From assembly GCA_026707405.1 (NCBI GenBank), contig JAPOWW010000003.1, positions 1 through 64,000 on the forward strand: DNA of 64,000 nucleotides, in the 5' to 3' direction. The stretch is from Chloroflexota bacterium (GTDB lineage: Bacteria > Chloroflexota > UBA11872 > VXNJ01). Numbering within the stretch: the stretch's first letter is position 1; every line of letters starts with the position of its first letter. A program made the position numbers and the translations under genes. This document shows, in pieces, positions 44,289-53,540 of the stretch. The notes beneath the pieces are model-generated. The model was not told the origin of the DNA. It saw only the letters and a list, made by a program, of their open reading frames with translations, and ran no database searches.

Positions 44289-45304
44289 GGGTCGATCCCA
44301 AGTTGGCCCAGCAGCTTCCGGTAGCTGTCCGAGAACTCGTGGAATACGTAGGAAGCTGGACGGGCAATTACCGATGACGCGCCGATCGACCTGAAGTGGT
44401 CGACCGCCGCCAGCAGTGACCTCGACCTTACCGTGACGCTGACGGCGTACCATGACGCGAGGTCGTTCTTCGACTTTGAATAGAGCCTCGACACCGTCGG
44501 GCCTTCCACGCCCGCGAGCTCGGTCTGGTCCATCACCAGCTTGGCCACCTGCTCTTCGGACTCGCCCGCGACGTTGGCCGTCAAAGTGACCGCCTTGCTC
44601 CCGTCGAGGTACGCGTCGACGAACTCGAGCACCTTTCTGGTGAGTTCGAGCTTGGAAGTGCTCAACTTGAGGGTTCTCGCGCAGCCGATGAGGCACGCCT
44701 TCGATTCGAGGATCGTTCCGCCGGCAATCATCTTCAGCCGGTTTTCGTTCAGCGACGTGCCGGTCTCAACAACATCCACTATCACGTCGGCGGATCCCAT
44801 CGCGGGAGCCGCTTCGACGCTTCCTCCCGCCTCCGCCAGGGAAAAGTTTTGGATGCTCCGGCTTAGCAGGAAGTCCCTGACAAGCCTCGGATAGCTGGTC
44901 GCCACTCGCAGGTCACGGCCTTCGCGCCTGAAGTTCAACGCCAGCTCAGCCAAATCGTCGATGTGCGAAACGTCGACCCATGAGTCCGGCACCGCGATCT
45001 CGAGCCGGGCGCGGCTGAATCCCAGGTCGTCGTGAATGACGAATACGTCGCTGCCTTCGCCCCGGCGCTCTAGGTAGAGGTCGTATCCGGTTATCCCGAT
45101 GTCGGCGTTTCCTTCTGAGACTTGGTAGATGATGTCGGCGGCCCGCTGCATGTGAACCTGCACGCCCGGCAGCGACGGGACGCGCGCGGCGTACTGTTTT
45201 GGATTGGGACGCAGAATCCTCATCCCGCACGCCGCCATGAACGCGGCGGCTAGGTCGCCGATACGGCCCCGGCTCGGAATCGCGAAACTCAGGGTCTCGT
45301 TCAC
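44285..45304 (-). CDS. hisG: ATP phosphoribosyltransferase
   Basis: 339 aa. Committed first step of histidine synthesis, joining ATP and PRPP. Two-domain catalytic part (SFAIPSRGRIGD at the start; PRPP loop VDVVETGTSLNENRLK near residue 180) plus a C-terminal region of ~120 residues (VSRLYSKSKNDLASWYAV), which makes it a long-form HisG with its own regulatory domain, so no HisZ is needed. Start GTG 45304 lies 1 bp after the hisS stop. Confidence 0.9.
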   Translation of the reverse strand: MNETLSFAIPSRGRIGDLAAAFMAACGMRILRPNPKQYAARVPSLPGVQVHMQRAADIIYQVSEGNADIGITGYDLYLERRGEGSDVFVIHDDLGFSRARLEIAVPDSWVDVSHIDDLAELALNFRREGRDLRVATSYPRLVRDFLLSRSIQNFSLAEAGGSVEAAPAMGSADVIVDVVETGTSLNENRLKMIAGGTILESKACLIGCARTLKLSTSKLELTRKVLEFVDAYLDGSKAVTLTANVAGESEEQVAKLVMDQTELAGVEGPTVSRLYSKSKNDLASWYAVSVTVRSRSLLAAVDHFRSIGASSVIARPASYVFHEFSDSYRKLLGQLGIDP

Positions 45305-45305
45305 T

Positions 45306-46856
45306 CTAGACCTTTCGGTCGCCCATCGCGGCCCGAACTTCGTCGGCTAGGACGTCGAGTTCCACTGTCCTTTGCTCTCCCGTCGCGATCACCCGCAAAG
45401 ACGCCTCTCCTGCCGTGGCTTCACGGTCCCCCAGCACTACCACCACCGGAATCCCCGTGCGGTCCGCGGCCCCCAGGTTCGCGGCGATGCCGAGACCCTT
45501 CAGGTCAAGCTCGGTGCTCATGCCCGCGCTGCGCAGCAGATTGCACACCTTCGTTGCATAGTCCAGGTTCTCGCCTCTGATTGTGGCGACCAGCACGTCG
45601 GACCGGTTCGCGGTTGCGGCCGGTCGTTCGCCGTCCATCGCCATCAGCAGCCTCTCGATGCCGAATGTGAGGCCAACCGCCGGTGTGGAAGGCAGACCGG
45701 TCAAAATCTCTACGAGATCGTCATACCGCCCTCCTCCGCATACCTGGAAGCTCGACTCGGCATCGGCGGCGAAGACTTCGAATACGATCCCCGTGTAGTA
45801 CTGCAAGCCTCGTCCCAGTGCCGGATTGAAGGTAAAGCCGCTGGTATCCACACCGGCTGCGGCAAGCTGCTCGAACATTTCTTCGACGTAGTCCAACGGC
45901 TTTGAAGAGAGCTTGAACTCCGCCAGCAGCTCCCTCGTGTTCTGCAGCGCGGCTTCGGGCCGGTCTACGACCTTCGCCAGCCGCTCGATGAAGTCGAGCG
46001 CCCGGTCGATACGTCCCATCTCGTTGGATCGCGTCAGTTTGGTCAGAAGGCGGGCGACCACTTGGGATCGGTCTCTCCCGCCGCCTGGTGTCATCTCGAG
46101 ACCCGCAACCACGCTGTCGATGATCGCCCTCAAGTCTTGCGGCTTCAGGTCCGGCACTCGCTCGAAGACCTCGTCTAGCTGTCTCGAAGCGTCCGCCAGA
46201 CCCTCCGAGACCGAGCCGTTGATCGCCTCCTCCAATCGCGAGCGCAGCGGCCCGATGCTGGAGTCCGATCTTTGAATGCTGTCCAGGCTCTCCCTAAGCA
46301 GCGATTCGGAACGCTCGGAGAGCCCCAGCCCCGATAGAAACTCGGACAGGATTCCCAAGTGACCGAGCACGAAGTCGGACCGGCGTATCCCGAGCCGTTG
46401 CATAGCGGCTACGGCGAGCTGGATTATCTCGGCGTCGGCGGCTGGTCCGTTCACGCCCAGAAGCTCGACTCCGCTCTCCGTAAATTGACGGTACGTGCCG
46501 CGTTTCGGCTTCTCGTAGCGGAAAGCCGGTCCTGAATAGTGGAGCCGCGCCGGGCTCGGCAGCTCCGATCGTGTGGCCGCGAAGAACCGGACTATGGAGG
46601 CCGTGAACTCTGGACGCAGGCATACTGAACGCCCCCCGCGGTCGGTGAAGGAGTAGACCTGCGACATGATGTTGGCGCCGGCCTTCCGGCGGTACAGTTC
46701 GGTGTGCTCCAGTATCGGCACGTCCACGCCGCGATAGCCGAACAGGGAGTAGGTTTCGGCGAGGCTTTCCCTAACGTCGACGACCTCCGCCCACAGGTCC
46801 GGTTTAAGATCGCTCGCGCCGCGCACGCGGTCTATCGGCTTGGCTTTGGCGCTCAA
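45306..46856 (-). CDS. hisS: Histidine--tRNA ligase
   Basis: 516 aa, about 90 residues longer than typical bacterial HisS. Class II core: motif 2 FRYEKPKRGTYRQFTESGVE (~residues 112-131), the histidine-specific loop GRGLQYYTGIVFEVF (about 355) and motif 3 AVGLTFGIERLLMA (about 400). A C-terminal anticodon-binding domain is present (DVLVATIRGENL onward), which argues against the HisZ paralogue. The extra length lies in a helical insert (~170-310). Located between dtd and hisG with 1-bp gaps, so tRNA charging and histidine synthesis are co-expressed. Start TTG 46856. Confidence 0.88.
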   Translation of the reverse strand: MSAKAKPIDRVRGASDLKPDLWAEVVDVRESLAETYSLFGYRGVDVPILEHTELYRRKAGANIMSQVYSFTDRGGRSVCLRPEFTASIVRFFAATRSELPSPARLHYSGPAFRYEKPKRGTYRQFTESGVELLGVNGPAADAEIIQLAVAAMQRLGIRRSDFVLGHLGILSEFLSGLGLSERSESLLRESLDSIQRSDSSIGPLRSRLEEAINGSVSEGLADASRQLDEVFERVPDLKPQDLRAIIDSVVAGLEMTPGGGRDRSQVVARLLTKLTRSNEMGRIDRALDFIERLAKVVDRPEAALQNTRELLAEFKLSSKPLDYVEEMFEQLAAAGVDTSGFTFNPALGRGLQYYTGIVFEVFAADAESSFQVCGGGRYDDLVEILTGLPSTPAVGLTFGIERLLMAMDGERPAATANRSDVLVATIRGENLDYATKVCNLLRSAGMSTELDLKGLGIAANLGAADRTGIPVVVVLGDREATAGEASLRVIATGEQRTVELDVLADEVRAAMGDRKV

Positions 46857-46857
46857 G

Positions 46858-47322
46858 CTAAGCGGACCTCCTCGACCGGTGGCGGTCGGCGCTGTCCAGA
46901 ATTATCGTGACGGGACCGTCGTTGGTCAGATCGACGATCATGTGCGCCCCGAACTCCCCCGTGACGACTCCAAGTCCTCCGGCGGACAGGTTCGACCGCA
47001 GCCGCTCCAGCAGCGGCCTGGCCTTGTCGGGCCTTGCCGAGGCCGAGAAGCTGGGCCGCCGCCCTTTACGGGTGTTGGCGTATAGAGTGAATTGCGGAAT
47101 CAGCATTACCTCGCCGGATACGTCGACGACCGACCTATCCATCCGTCCGTCTAGGTCCATGATCCGCAGATTGCTCACCTTGTCCGCGATGTAGTCGGCG
47201 TCGGCCGCCTCATCCGTTTCGGCCACGGCGGCGAGAACGACCAGGCCGCTCTCGATACGTCGCTCGTCGCAATCCCCAACGCGCACGGAAGCTCGCCGGA
47301 CCCGCTGCACGACCGCCCTCAT
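46858..47322 (-). CDS. dtd: D-aminoacyl-tRNA deacylase
   Basis: 154 aa, full length. Removes D-amino acids (and glycine from tRNA-Ala) from tRNA. Family motifs: MRAVVQRVRRASVRV start, IPQFTLYANTRKGRRPSF (about residue 78; the usual SQFTL has Pro for Ser) and DLTNDGPVTIIL (about 132) with the chirality-proofreading Gly-Pro. ATG 47322. Confidence 0.93.
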   Translation of the reverse strand: MRAVVQRVRRASVRVGDCDERRIESGLVVLAAVAETDEAADADYIADKVSNLRIMDLDGRMDRSVVDVSGEVMLIPQFTLYANTRKGRRPSFSASARPDKARPLLERLRSNLSAGGLGVVTGEFGAHMIVDLTNDGPVTIILDSADRHRSRRSA

Positions 47323-47355
47323 CGTGACGGTCCGGGAATTGTCTGTTCAGGGCGG

Positions 47356-47721
47356 CTAGCTACTGGTCGCCGCGCCGGATTTCTTTCCGGCGGCTGGCGA
47401 GCCGCTGTCGCCTCCCGAGTCGCCAGATGAGCTGTTGTCCTTCGAGCTCTCGCCGTTCGCGCCCGCCTTGATCGGCTCCGTGCTTGACTTGTCAGAGGTC
47501 GACTCGCCCCGCTCGTCCTTCTGGTATTTGCTCTTTTCATCGTTCGAGCGGTTGGCGGTGACGTACCATCCGTCCCCTTTGAAAATGACCCCGGCCGCAT
47601 GAATTACGCGGCGCACTGGGGCGCCGCAAACCGTGCACTCGCTTAGCGGTTGGTCGACGAAACGCTGAAATATCTCGAAATTGTGACCGTTTTCGTCGCA
47701 CGCGTACTCGTAAGTCGGCAT
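47356..47721 (-). CDS. FmdB-type zinc-ribbon protein
   Basis: 121 aa. N-terminal FmdB regulatory domain: MPTYEYACDENGHNFEIFQ, then CTVCG (about residue 29) and the closing VIFKGDGWYVT. The usual first C-x-x-C reads CDEN, so the second Cys is missing and the ribbon keeps three Cys plus a nearby His. The last ~60 residues are a Ser/Gly/Lys-rich, disordered tail. Role unclear across the family. ATG 47721 with GAGG upstream; first gene of the dtd-his run. Confidence 0.85.
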   Translation of the reverse strand: MPTYEYACDENGHNFEIFQRFVDQPLSECTVCGAPVRRVIHAAGVIFKGDGWYVTANRSNDEKSKYQKDERGESTSDKSSTEPIKAGANGESSKDNSSSGDSGGDSGSPAAGKKSGAATSS

Positions 47722-47778
47722 TTATCCTCTGATATGTCAGACTGGTATTGGTTTAGTATCCAAAAGACGCTGATCCGA

Positions 47779-47784
47779 ATTATA
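47779..47784 (-). promoter_or_regulatory. Candidate -10 box for the fmdB-dtd-his operon
   Basis: A perfect TATAAT on the minus strand lies about 58 bp upstream of the fmdB start. The -35 region 17 bp further up (TCAGAC) is weak. The gap is AT-richer than its surroundings, as expected of a promoter. Confidence 0.4.
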
Positions 47785-47898
47785 AGATGGCGTAGGGGGA
47801 AGTCTGAGAGTTTATCCTCGGTCGCTCTGTAAAGCGATACCGGCGGGCCGTTCGAGTTCTCGCGGCGCCCGGCCGCGCAACGGGGTCTCGGTCCGCGC

Positions 47899-48219
47899 GT
47901 GATCGTATTTCAGTGGTCGGCTTCGGCGGTGGAGGGCAGCGCCGATTCCGCTCGCCGGGCTATCAAGAGGTGGGCCTGCGAGGAGCTTACCCGGATCGGC
48001 TGGCCGTCGGGCCGGATCTTCGTAAACTGCCGAAACTGCAGTGCAATCACCGTGGAGTACCACTTCGAAGACATGAGCGCGTTCGAGACCGCCTGGGAAA
48101 ACCTGCTTCGCTGCGAAAGGGTTGCGGAGTTCTGGGAAGAGCTGAGGCCCATGCTCAACGAAGACCAGATGGAACGGCAACTCTTTTCGGCAACTTACGC
48201 TCGCGACAAGGCCACCTGA
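47899..48219 (+). CDS. Hypothetical protein, 106 aa
   Basis: No family recognised. Composition is protein-like, with a Trp/Glu-rich second half (FETAWENLLRC, FWEELRPMLNEDQ) suggesting helices, and a strand-like middle (AITVEYHFED). It has four cysteines. GTG start at 47899 without a clear ribosome site. Overlapping frames at 47913 (plus) and 47812-48351 (minus) look like shadows. Divergent from fmdB. Confidence 0.45.
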   Translation: MIVFQWSASAVEGSADSARRAIKRWACEELTRIGWPSGRIFVNCRNCSAITVEYHFEDMSAFETAWENLLRCERVAEFWEELRPMLNEDQMERQLFSATYARDKAT

Positions 48220-48379
48220 ACGCCGCTGTCTGACATCCACGCCATTCCGCCGGGCGGCATTTGATAGCGTTTGAGCAGCCTTTCTAGATTGAAAACCCGC
48301 ATCCGCGATAATTGGGCCTGATTTGATCGGCGTGGAGCAGGACTGCTCCATGCCCTAACCGGCAGAGGTCGTCGTATCT

Positions 48380-49429
48380 ATGGCAGAGAAACTGGGCATC
48401 GGGATAATCGGGTCGGGCGCCATCGCTTCCGGAGCGCACTTACCCGGTTACGAGGCTGTCTCGAATAAGTGTCGCGTGCTGGCCGTGGCCGATATCGACG
48501 CCGACCGGGCGGTCAAGTTCGCCAAAGACAACAATATTCCGAAGGCGTTCGGCGACTACAGACAGCTTCTCGGCCTGGATGAAATCGACGCGGTAAGCGT
48601 ATGCACGCCGCCCGCGGTTCACGCTCCCGCCACGATCGACGCCCTAAACGCGGGCAAGCACGTAATGTGCGAAAAGCCCATGGCCATGAATGCCGCCGAG
48701 GCGGCGGCCATGGTCGAGGCCGCCCGGGCGAACGGGAAAGTGCTGGCCATAGACTTTCAGACCCGTTTCGGCAGGGAGCCCCAGCTCCTCAAGCAGATCA
48801 TCGACGACGGGGAGTTGGGTGAAATCTATTTCGCCCGAACCGTCTACAACCGTCGCCGGGGCATTCCGGCCTGGGGAGTCTTTCACATCCGCGAGCACAG
48901 CGGTGGCGGCGCGCTGATGGACCTCGGCGTGCACATGCTCGACCTGACCCTCTGGCTGATGGGACATCCCAAGCCCGTTTCGGTACTGGGCGCGACCTAC
49001 ACAGGGTTCGGCAAACGTGATGACGTGTTCAACCCTTGGGGCAACTGGAAGACTGGCGAGTTCGATGTCGAGGACTTCGCCCTAGCTACCGTAAATCTAG
49101 AAGGCGGAGCGTCGCTGGTCCTGGAGACCAGTTGGGCGCTCAACATCGAGAAGAGCCAGCAGGTCGTCCAGCTTTGCGGCGACCGCGGCGGGGCCGACCT
49201 GTTCCCGCTGAGGGTTTACAAAGATACCGGCACGGCGCTCATGGACTGGACTCCCAGCGAGCTGGGGGAAGGTCAACCTGTGCACGTCGAATCGATGGGG
49301 GACTTCGTCGGCGCGATTCTCGAAGATCGGAGTCCGCTTATAACCGGCGACCACGGGCTGATGGTCGCCCGGATCGTCGACGCCCTCTACGAATCCGCCG
49401 AATCAGGCGAGCTGGTTCGTCTCGATTAG
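48380..49429 (+). CDS. Gfo/Idh/MocA family oxidoreductase
   Basis: 349 aa. Rossmann loop GIIGSGAIASGAH (about residue 8), intact MCEKPMAMN with catalytic Lys (about 98) and GGGALMDLGVHMLDLTLWLMG (~175-195) with the conserved Asp and His. C-terminal domain follows sugar-dehydrogenase-like members. Substrate not known; probably a sugar or cyclitol. Contrast the EKP-less homologue at 24697. Confidence 0.88.
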   Translation: MAEKLGIGIIGSGAIASGAHLPGYEAVSNKCRVLAVADIDADRAVKFAKDNNIPKAFGDYRQLLGLDEIDAVSVCTPPAVHAPATIDALNAGKHVMCEKPMAMNAAEAAAMVEAARANGKVLAIDFQTRFGREPQLLKQIIDDGELGEIYFARTVYNRRRGIPAWGVFHIREHSGGGALMDLGVHMLDLTLWLMGHPKPVSVLGATYTGFGKRDDVFNPWGNWKTGEFDVEDFALATVNLEGGASLVLETSWALNIEKSQQVVQLCGDRGGADLFPLRVYKDTGTALMDWTPSELGEGQPVHVESMGDFVGAILEDRSPLITGDHGLMVARIVDALYESAESGELVRLD

Positions 49430-49469
49430 GCGGCGGCTCGCCGCACTAGTGGGTCGCGCAAGCACCTAG

Positions 49470-50777
49470 CTAGGACGCTTTAGTCGAGACGGTGACTCCT
49501 TCTAGCGCCACGGGCGGGCAATAAAGGCTGCCGCCAACCCACCGGCGCTCGCCGCCGATCTGGCGTATGTTCGCCAGTACCTCGTAGGCGTTGCCTGCGA
49601 TCAGTGTGTCCTTTACCCGTCCGGCGAGTTGTCCGTTCTCGATCTTGAATCCAAGGTGGACGTTCCCGCCGAAGTCGCCCCGCAGCACGTTCGACTGCCC
49701 GCCGCCGAGTATGTACTCGACCAGAAGCCCCTCTTCGATTCCCGCGATGATCTCCTCCATCGACCCGTCCCCCGCGCCGATCACGGCCGCGGTCGAGCTG
49801 GGAGAAGGACTGCCCCTCCCGCGATAGCCGTTGCCGGTCGAGCTGGCCCCCATTTTTCCCGCCGTTTGCAAGTCGTATAGGAAGTTCGACACCACGCCGT
49901 TCTCTACCAGAGGCACTCGGCGAGTGGGCACTCCCTCGTCGTCGAATGGGCTCGACCGCGGGCGCTTGTCGAGTGTCGCGTCGTCGTGGATGCTCAGCCG
50001 CTCGTCGAAGACCTTCTCACCCAGTTTCGCCGCCAGCGGCGACGCTCCCTGCTCGACCATCTTGCCGTTGAAGCCTGCGCCAAGCGCCGGTCCCACTGTC
50101 AGCATCAAGGCTATCGGCGTAAAAACGACCGGCAGCTTTCCGGATGTGACCGACCCCGTCTCCTTCGCCAGTTCCAGCTTGTCTCTTATTTCCGTAAAGA
50201 GACCGTCCATGTCGATCTCCGGCGCGCACGAGACGTCGAACGAGAAAACGTCCAGCATGTCGGTCCCCCGAATCAGGTTCGCGCTGACCGACATGCCGAA
50301 TCCCGTGCGCATGTACGAGTCGGTAACCCCGTCGCGGGAGATGCGGGTCTCGCTTTGCGACTTATCGAGCGAAACGTCGATCAGCAGGTCGGGGTTGTAG
50401 TCCAGAAGACGCGAAATCAGCTCCCGTCCCGCCTCTACCATCCGCTCCACGGGAAACGCGGGCGTATCGCTGTCGAAGACGTCGACCTCCGTCCGCTCGC
50501 CGAGCGGCGGGAACTCGAACTGCGCTTCCGCTCCAAATTGAGCCGAGGCGAGCGCATCCCGCACGACTGCGTCGGGATCGTCGGTTCGGCTGGTCGAGGT
50601 AACGCCGATCCTGCCGTCTTTGATGACGCGCAGCGTAAGCGACCGCGAGTCCTTGGTCTCCAGAGACTTGAGCTTGTTCGCCTGAAACACCGCGGGCGTA
50701 GTCGAGCTTGAATGGAGGAACGCTTCCGCCTGGTCGGTGGATTTCTCCGCAAGTTCGAGCACCTGTTGATCGAACAT
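49470..50777 (-). CDS. pmbA: TldD/PmbA family protein, PmbA (TldE) subunit
   Basis: 435 aa from ATG 50777, overlapping the tldD stop by one base (TGATG); the longer frame above it is tldD antiphase. Typical PmbA: helical N-terminal part with SLTLRVIKDGRIG (about residue 42), middle VTDSYMRTGFGMSVSANLI, and a C-terminal beta region with TRRVPLVENGVVSNFLYD and the NVHLGFKIENG end. It lacks HExxxH, as expected of the non-catalytic partner. With TldD it forms a heterodimeric protease that trims peptides in the cytoplasm. Confidence 0.92.
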   Translation of the reverse strand: MFDQQVLELAEKSTDQAEAFLHSSSTTPAVFQANKLKSLETKDSRSLTLRVIKDGRIGVTSTSRTDDPDAVVRDALASAQFGAEAQFEFPPLGERTEVDVFDSDTPAFPVERMVEAGRELISRLLDYNPDLLIDVSLDKSQSETRISRDGVTDSYMRTGFGMSVSANLIRGTDMLDVFSFDVSCAPEIDMDGLFTEIRDKLELAKETGSVTSGKLPVVFTPIALMLTVGPALGAGFNGKMVEQGASPLAAKLGEKVFDERLSIHDDATLDKRPRSSPFDDEGVPTRRVPLVENGVVSNFLYDLQTAGKMGASSTGNGYRGRGSPSPSSTAAVIGAGDGSMEEIIAGIEEGLLVEYILGGGQSNVLRGDFGGNVHLGFKIENGQLAGRVKDTLIAGNAYEVLANIRQIGGERRWVGGSLYCPPVALEGVTVSTKAS

Positions 50778-52141
50778 CACACGCCGCCGATCACGCACTT
50801 GGCGACGCGAATGTGAGGGCTGCCGGCTCCGACGGCTAAAGGTGCCTGGCCGCCTTTTCCGCAACCGCCCCCGCCTGGGTCCCACATGAAGTCATCGGCT
50901 ACCGCGTCGATGTTCTTGAGAGTCTCGAATACGTTGCCGGTCAACGTCACGCCGCGAAGCGGCTCTGCCAGCCGCCCGTTGCGGATTGCGTAAGCCTCCA
51001 TCGCGCGAAACGTGAACATCTCCATCGCCGTCTGTCCGCCCAGCCAGTTCACCACGTAGACCCCGTCGGCCACGTCGCCGAGCAGGTCTTCGAACGTGGT
51101 TTCGCCCGCTTCGATTGAAGTGTTCGTCATTCGGACGATGGGCGGAAATCGATAGGTTATCGCCCGGGCGTTGCCGGTGGGCGGCTCGTTCATGTTCCCG
51201 GCGGTCTCGCGTGAATGCAGCCGGCCGACCAGACGCCCTTCCTGTATCAGGTAGTTCTTTCGCGACGGCGTGCCTTCGTCATCGTACTTGTATGACCCGC
51301 TCAGCGACGCTTCCGCCGCCGAGTCGGCGACGGTCAGAATCGGACTTGCGATCTCGTCGCCCAGGACCAGCAGATCACGCAGCTTCGGGTTCTCGTATAC
51401 GTGATCGGCCTCGCTCAGGTGGCCGAACGCCTCGTGGATGAAGACGCTGGCGATGGTCGGGTCCAGCACCACCGTGAACTCCCCGCTCTTCGCCGGTTCC
51501 GCGTCCAGCAGCGATACGGCGCTCCTCGCCGCCTTCTCGAACTCGCCGTGCAGGCCTCTCACGATGTTGAAGTCGCTCGTGCTGGCCCGGCTCGTGCGCC
51601 CCTGCTGGACCTCGCCGTTGTCGCGGGCGACCACTACTCCGCCCGTCCGCACGTACATCCGGTCCTGCTCGGTGTACGTCCCATCGGAGTTGGCGAAGAA
51701 TTTCTTCTTATGGGCGTCGCTGTAATAGATCTGCGAAGTCTGGATCTTGTCCGACACCGACCAGGCCGCGTCGACGTATTCGTCCATGATCGCTTTCTTG
51801 TCGGCGAGCGAGACGTCTGCGGCGTCCGACTCGACCTCCGCCCCCGCGACTCCCACGACCGGCTCTACCTCGGCAAGCCGGGTTTCCGTCTGCGCCGCCA
51901 GCCGGGCCTGTCGGACCGCCAGACTGACCTTTTCGTCGAGATCGTCCAGATCGTTGAACGAAACGAACCCCCATCCGCCTTTGACCGCCGCCCTGACATT
52001 GCCGCCGATTCCCGTCGTGGCCCCGATGTCTTCCAGCTCTTTGCCTCGATACATAATGCTGGTCGAGGCGGACTCCTCGATGCGGATCTCGCAGTAGTCG
52101 CCGTCATGCCCTCTCAGGGCTGTCTCTATCAGGTCACGCAT
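50777..52141 (-). CDS. tldD: TldD metalloprotease
   Basis: 454 aa. The zinc motif HEAFGH (about residue 237) and the downstream conserved Cys in the GGGGCGKGGQAPL segment (about 425) mark the catalytic subunit of the TldD/TldE protease. The N-terminal ENxS-like opening CEIRIEESASTSI is family-typical. Works on peptides, and in some bacteria matures RiPPs or degrades antitoxins; no precursor-peptide gene is visible nearby. ATG 52141. Confidence 0.93.
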   Translation of the reverse strand: MRDLIETALRGHDGDYCEIRIEESASTSIMYRGKELEDIGATTGIGGNVRAAVKGGWGFVSFNDLDDLDEKVSLAVRQARLAAQTETRLAEVEPVVGVAGAEVESDAADVSLADKKAIMDEYVDAAWSVSDKIQTSQIYYSDAHKKKFFANSDGTYTEQDRMYVRTGGVVVARDNGEVQQGRTSRASTSDFNIVRGLHGEFEKAARSAVSLLDAEPAKSGEFTVVLDPTIASVFIHEAFGHLSEADHVYENPKLRDLLVLGDEIASPILTVADSAAEASLSGSYKYDDEGTPSRKNYLIQEGRLVGRLHSRETAGNMNEPPTGNARAITYRFPPIVRMTNTSIEAGETTFEDLLGDVADGVYVVNWLGGQTAMEMFTFRAMEAYAIRNGRLAEPLRGVTLTGNVFETLKNIDAVADDFMWDPGGGGCGKGGQAPLAVGAGSPHIRVAKCVIGGV

Positions 52142-52283
52142 TCAACGCTCCCGGTTGGATGTGGGTTTGCTCAGTTTGAAGTGAAGTCGCAGTTGGGCGA
52201 AAGCTCGGTCGCTGAATTATACGAGCCGGCCCCGCTCACGCATCGCTATCCGCGGCGCGGACGACCGTACCCCAACGCCCGGC

Positions 52284-53447
52284 TCAGTACGTCGGTATGT
52301 TGCCCTTCCACTGGTGCCGTTCCACCGCGTCCATCGCCAGATCGGTGCCCCAGCCCGGCGCGTCCGGCACGATCAGGTGGCCGTCGGAGATGGGCGGCTG
52401 TTCGGTTACCAGTTCATCGCGCCAGGGAACGCTGTCAACGTCGGTCTCCATGATCTTGAAGTTCTTCAGCGCCGCGCAGAAATGTGCCGTCATGAACGTC
52501 GACAGGTGGCTGTAGTAGTTGTGCGGCGCGACCAGAATCTCGTGGCTGTCGGCTACCGCGCTGATCCCCACCGCCTCGATCACTCCAGCCCACGGCACGT
52601 CCACCATTGCAATGTCCATCGCGTGCGATTGCAGGAACGGCAGGTAGTCGCGGAGGGTGTTCACGCTCTCGCCGGAGCAGATCGGCGTTGAGCTTGCGTC
52701 TTTAACCTCTCGGACGGCGCTCGGCGTGAACGAGTCGAACTCCAGCCACATCATGCCCTTGTCTTCCAGCGCGCGGGCGATCTGTCTGGCCGGTTGCGTC
52801 TTGAAGTGGAAGTTGATGTCCAGCGCTATGTCGGCGGCGTTTCCCACGCCCTCTCGAAACGCGTCGATGTTGCGCACTATGCGGTCCAGCACTCCGGGCT
52901 GCATATTGCCGTCCAGAGTCCGCACGGTCGTAGCCGGATCGCCCGGCACCACGATGTTGGTCTTGAGCGCCGTGTAACCCTTGTCAACCACTTCGCGGCC
53001 CAGAGCGGTGATGTCGGCGTAGCTCCGCAGAGGAGGCGCGTTCAGCATCTCGAAATAGCGTGTGCGGTACGTCCCGCAGTGCGACCAGTACAGCCTCAGA
53101 CTGTCCCGGTGTTTGCCGCCCAGCAACTCGTAGACCGGGACCCCGTAAGCCTTGCCCTTGATGTCCCAAAGCGCGCACTCGATCCCGGCGATCGACCGCT
53201 GTATCAGCCCGCTCGGCGCTTGGTGGGCGCGGTGCTTCATGTCCGAGGTCAGCTTGCCTACGGCCACGGGGTCCCTGCCGATTAGCAGCGGCGCCATGTC
53301 GCGGACACCGCCCGCCAGCGCGTTCGGCATTCGCCAGTCGGTGCATTCGCCGTAGCCCGTAATGCCCGCGTCCGTCTCGACTCTCACGTATGTGTACGCC
53401 GTCCAGCCCGCGTCACAATGAATAGGATCGACCGTCGTTATCTTCAA
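52284..53447 (-). CDS. Enolase-superfamily enzyme (mandelate racemase / sugar-acid dehydratase type)
   Basis: 387 aa. N-terminal capping domain with ITGYGECTDW and ECALWDIKGKAYGVPVYELLGG (~residues 90-111), then the barrel. Metal ligands likely Asp in IALDINFHF (about 213), Glu in MWLEFD (about 240) and Glu in CSGESVN (about 265). The catalytic Lys region reads ALKTN rather than K-x-K, and a His lies in APHNYYSH (about 318), the general base in dehydratases such as galactonate dehydratase. Acid-sugar dehydration or racemisation is likely; the substrate is not fixed. Start TTG 53447. Divergent from the DUF1445 gene. Confidence 0.88.
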   Translation of the reverse strand: MKITTVDPIHCDAGWTAYTYVRVETDAGITGYGECTDWRMPNALAGGVRDMAPLLIGRDPVAVGKLTSDMKHRAHQAPSGLIQRSIAGIECALWDIKGKAYGVPVYELLGGKHRDSLRLYWSHCGTYRTRYFEMLNAPPLRSYADITALGREVVDKGYTALKTNIVVPGDPATTVRTLDGNMQPGVLDRIVRNIDAFREGVGNAADIALDINFHFKTQPARQIARALEDKGMMWLEFDSFTPSAVREVKDASSTPICSGESVNTLRDYLPFLQSHAMDIAMVDVPWAGVIEAVGISAVADSHEILVAPHNYYSHLSTFMTAHFCAALKNFKIMETDVDSVPWRDELVTEQPPISDGHLIVPDAPGWGTDLAMDAVERHQWKGNIPTY

Positions 53448-53540
53448 TGCGCCCCCTCGAACCCTGAGCGTCAGTTCAAGTCACACAAGGGATGGTACAT
53501 CCGGCGCTGTATGGTGTTTAATCAGCGCTGAGGGGGAGCA

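Noticed and set aside
47812-48351. 179-codon minus-strand frame overlapping the 106-aa gene
   Set aside because: No family features; low-complexity composition typical of antisense reading.
51401-52453. 350-codon plus-strand frame antisense to tldD
   Set aside because: tldD has the HEAFGH motif on the other strand; this frame is rich in Arg/Val and shadow-like.
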